Assembly: GCF_000381905.1 (NCBI RefSeq)
Contig: NZ_KB907265.1
Coordinates: forward strand, 52,866 to 116,865
Reading direction: 5' to 3'
Length of the DNA: 64,000 nucleotides
DNA from: Paenibacillus fonticola DSM 21315
GTDB taxonomy: Bacteria > Bacillota > Bacilli > Paenibacillales > Paenibacillaceae
In this document: in pieces, positions 62,519-64,000 of the stretch
How positions within the stretch are numbered: position 1 is the first letter of the stretch
How the letters are laid out: every line of letters starts with the position of its first letter
Position numbers and translations under genes: made by a program
The notes under the pieces: model-generated
What the model saw: the letters and a program-made list of their open reading frames with translations, nothing else
The model's database searches: none
What the model was told of the DNA's origin: nothing

Positions 62519-62600
62519 GTAGTTGACCTGTAGTTGACCTGTAGTTAGCTTGAAACTCGCTTGAATCTCGCTTGAATCTGACCCGCGTCTCACTTGAATG
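62519..62600. repeat. Short degenerate repeats between spoIIIAH and accB
   Basis: Two copies of TTGACCTGTAG are followed by three of CTTGAANCTCG type. It is non-coding. Confidence 0.6.
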
Positions 62601-62653
62601 AATAATTTTAATCTACTGAACAAGTGAACAAAATTATTGAGACACATTCAAAA

Positions 62654-63463
62654 TTATTGAGACACATATTGTACTTTTACTTTATCCTGGGGTACGTCGA
62701 GCTCCTTCATCACCATATCGATAATGCTGACCGCATCTTTTACCTGAAGCTTTTCACTAATAACAACAACCCTATAACTATCATTATCTTCAGCTACAAC
62801 CGCATTGGCGTACTGCTGCTGGAGCCGTTGCTCAATATCTGTAATTTTCTCTTCTTTCTCTTCCAGTGCGCTCAGCTGCTGTGAAGCCATCATCGATTCA
62901 TCAAGCGGCTTCTTTTCGTCATTGATCGTTTGAATAAGCTGTTCCTGCTTCTTTATATTTTGTTCTGCACGATCCATTTGGTATGCCGTCAAGGAATCCG
63001 CGGCCGAAAACCCTTGGGACTCCAGCTTCTTAAGCACATCTTCATCCTTCGGATCCTCTGCCGCAGGATCAGCAGCTTTTACTTGGTCGTTCTTCTGGAC
63101 ACTGTCTACAGTTTCATCTGCTATGCTGCCTTCTACAGCCGGCTCTTTGGAGGCACTTGCCTCATCTGTACTTTGACCTGACTGATCCTCGGATACGAGA
63201 CCCTTTTCTCCACCGCCTTCATCTTCTCCAGCTTCTTCCACGATTACTTCCGAAACGATAATGTCCCCTTCGGACAGCGCTTGATCATCCGCGGTCGTGT
63301 TCTGGCCTTCGGCTTCGGCTGAGTTCGTTGTGGATACCTGCTTTCCATCAGCAACTTTCGGCGCAGTAGGAGCAGTGTCCTCGGTAAACAAATAATAAGC
63401 TGAGAGAACGACCATCAAGCTGAGCATAGATACGAGCCAAATTGTCTGTCTTTTGGATTTCAT
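62654..63463 (-). CDS. spoIIIAH: Stage III sporulation protein AH
   Basis: A protein of 269 residues from the ATG at 63463 (KSKRQTIWLVSMLSLMVVLS), with AGGAGG upstream. A single membrane helix lies near 8-26. A long acidic, Ser/Glu/Asp-rich linker (about 40-150) is longer than in B. subtilis (218 residues in total). The C-terminal ring-forming YscJ-like domain follows (LTAYQMDRAEQNIKKQEQLI, YRVVVISEKLQVKDAVSIID). It binds SpoIIQ across the intermembrane space. SpoIIIAG is not found directly upstream. Confidence 0.92.
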   Translation of the reverse strand: MKSKRQTIWLVSMLSLMVVLSAYYLFTEDTAPTAPKVADGKQVSTTNSAEAEGQNTTADDQALSEGDIIVSEVIVEEAGEDEGGGEKGLVSEDQSGQSTDEASASKEPAVEGSIADETVDSVQKNDQVKAADPAAEDPKDEDVLKKLESQGFSAADSLTAYQMDRAEQNIKKQEQLIQTINDEKKPLDESMMASQQLSALEEKEEKITDIEQRLQQQYANAVVAEDNDSYRVVVISEKLQVKDAVSIIDMVMKELDVPQDKVKVQYVSQ

Positions 63464-63610
63464 TGTTTTTATTCCTCCTAAAAATGTTTTTTGATTATTT
63501 GAATTAAGGATAAGGATAAGCAACGTTCGAAATTAAAATCTGCAAATGGGCCTTCGCAATCTGCGCGTCAGTCAAATGTAACTAGATAGCGGGATTAGTT
63601 TCTTGAATTA

Positions 63611-63705
63611 TAATAGTTACCATAGTTGATAATAGTTACCAGGGTTGATAATAGTCACCATAATTGATGATAGTTACCGGAATTGATGATAGTTGCTGAA
63701 ATTGA
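63611..63705. repeat. 19-bp tandem repeat, five copies
   Basis: Five 19-bp units of type TAATAGTTACCATAGTTGA at 63611-63629, 63630-63648, 63649-63667, 63668-63686 and 63687-63705, with degenerate copies on to about 63735. Confidence 0.88.
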
Positions 63706-63911
63706 CGATACGATAATTGCTGAAATTGGCGAAATAAGTATGCCGAAGGCTTATTTACTGCTCTTTGCGCGAGCTGTGACGATTTCGCTCATCCGGTGAG
63801 TAAATTGTTGGTAAGCAGTTGCTAGACAGTTGCTGTTACACTGCTGCCGCTCAGCAGAACCCAATCCAGCGTTTGAATGGGCGTGGGGGTGGTTAGCCGC
63901 CTGATCCATGG

Positions 63912-64000
63912 ATTGTATATGAAAAATCATACACATTCACTCGGGTAGCCGCCCCATCCTGCAATTGTGTTTGAAAAATCATACACATTTACTCGGTAGC
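63912..64000. repeat. 52-bp tandem repeat with palindromic core, cut by window edge
   Basis: Two copies (63912-63963 and 63964-64000+) share ATTGTNTNTGAAAAATCATA then CACATT and ACTCGG. A partial copy of the linker TAGCCGCC..ATCC precedes the first. The core is an imperfect palindrome (TGTGTTTGA-AAAA-TCATACACA). Further copies may lie beyond the window. Confidence 0.8.

Larger units (their letters stand above)
63464..64000. other. Gene-free 537-bp stretch upstream of spoIIIAH
   Basis: No frame with a ribosome site or recognisable family is seen on either strand. The stretch is filled by two repeat arrays, listed separately. In B. subtilis spoIIIAG would lie here directly upstream. Confidence 0.7.

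Noticed and set aside
63751..63936. 61-codon minus-strand frame upstream of spoIIIAH
   Set aside because: It starts inside the 52-bp repeat, has no ribosome site and an unusual composition; it resembles no family.
63912..64000. CRISPR array
   Set aside because: The two copies are 52 bp apart and the linker itself recurs, so it is a tandem repeat; no cas genes are seen.
1..64000. tRNA or rRNA genes
   Set aside because: No cloverleaf or rRNA-like sequence was noticed by eye; a covariance search was not possible.

Overview
The window looks like a chromosomal segment of a Paenibacillus-type endospore-forming Firmicute. It carries spo0A, spoIVB, the dacF-spoIIAA-spoIIAB-sigF cluster, spoVA genes, spoIIM, spoIIIAH, tlp and mciZ, in an order close to the Bacillus subtilis region from ppiB/lysA to spoIIIAH. 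All assignments rest on reading the translations by eye; no database search was possible.

Left end (1-17.15 kb, + strand): the distal tail and adhesion part of a siphovirus-like prophage or tail-like particle. It begins inside a tail endopeptidase/baseplate (Tal-like) protein. A PAAR-like tip protein, a Dit-like protein that appears split over two genes, and a row of modular fibre proteins follow. The fibre proteins carry GLUG repeats, SPRY plus discoidin-like modules, a DNRLRE-like module and beta-repeat tails. A four-helix holin closes the block. No endolysin, integrase or attachment site is visible before host genes resume at tlp (17.27 kb). The fibre block is visibly more AT-rich than its flanks and contains a decayed copy of a paralogue's 3' end.

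Middle (17.7-31.5 kb, mostly - strand): an orphan solute-binding lipoprotein, ppiB, lysA, spoVAF-AB-AA, sigF-spoIIAB-spoIIAA-dacF, a purine nucleoside phosphorylase, xerD, a DUF4227 gene, fur and spoIIM. Good sigma-H, sigma-G and sigma-E type promoters can be read in front of spoIIAA, dacF, spoVAA and spoIIM. Between fur and spoIIM lies a candidate type I toxin-antitoxin locus encoding a 26-residue holin-like toxin. Its predicted mRNA has a 12-nt 5'/3' complementarity.

Next (31.8-46.2 kb): an endonuclease Q-like gene, nudF, divergent mciZ with a helical-repeat gene, an M20 peptidase, a Prli42-like miniprotein, lipB, a branched-chain 2-oxoacid dehydrogenase operon (lpdV-bkdAA-bkdAB-bkdB), a yqzF-type gene and several small or unknown ORFs. 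A two-gene operon follows, encoding a divergent HSP90-like ATPase and a TPR-like partner. It is the most system-like uncharacterised unit in the window.

Right part (46.4-63.5 kb, - strand): spo0A (with three 0A boxes), spoIVB, recN, argR, an unknown membrane protein, tlyA, dxs, ispA, xseB, xseA, folD, nusB, the DUF2273-amaP-asp23 cluster, accC, accB and spoIIIAH. These are housekeeping genes for isoprenoids, DNA repair, arginine control, one-carbon metabolism, antitermination and fatty-acid synthesis, placed next to sporulation control genes. Several intergenic gaps hold short degenerate tandem repeats (11-, 16-, 19- and 52-bp units), an unusual recurring feature. One of them separates spoIIIAH from whatever lies upstream.
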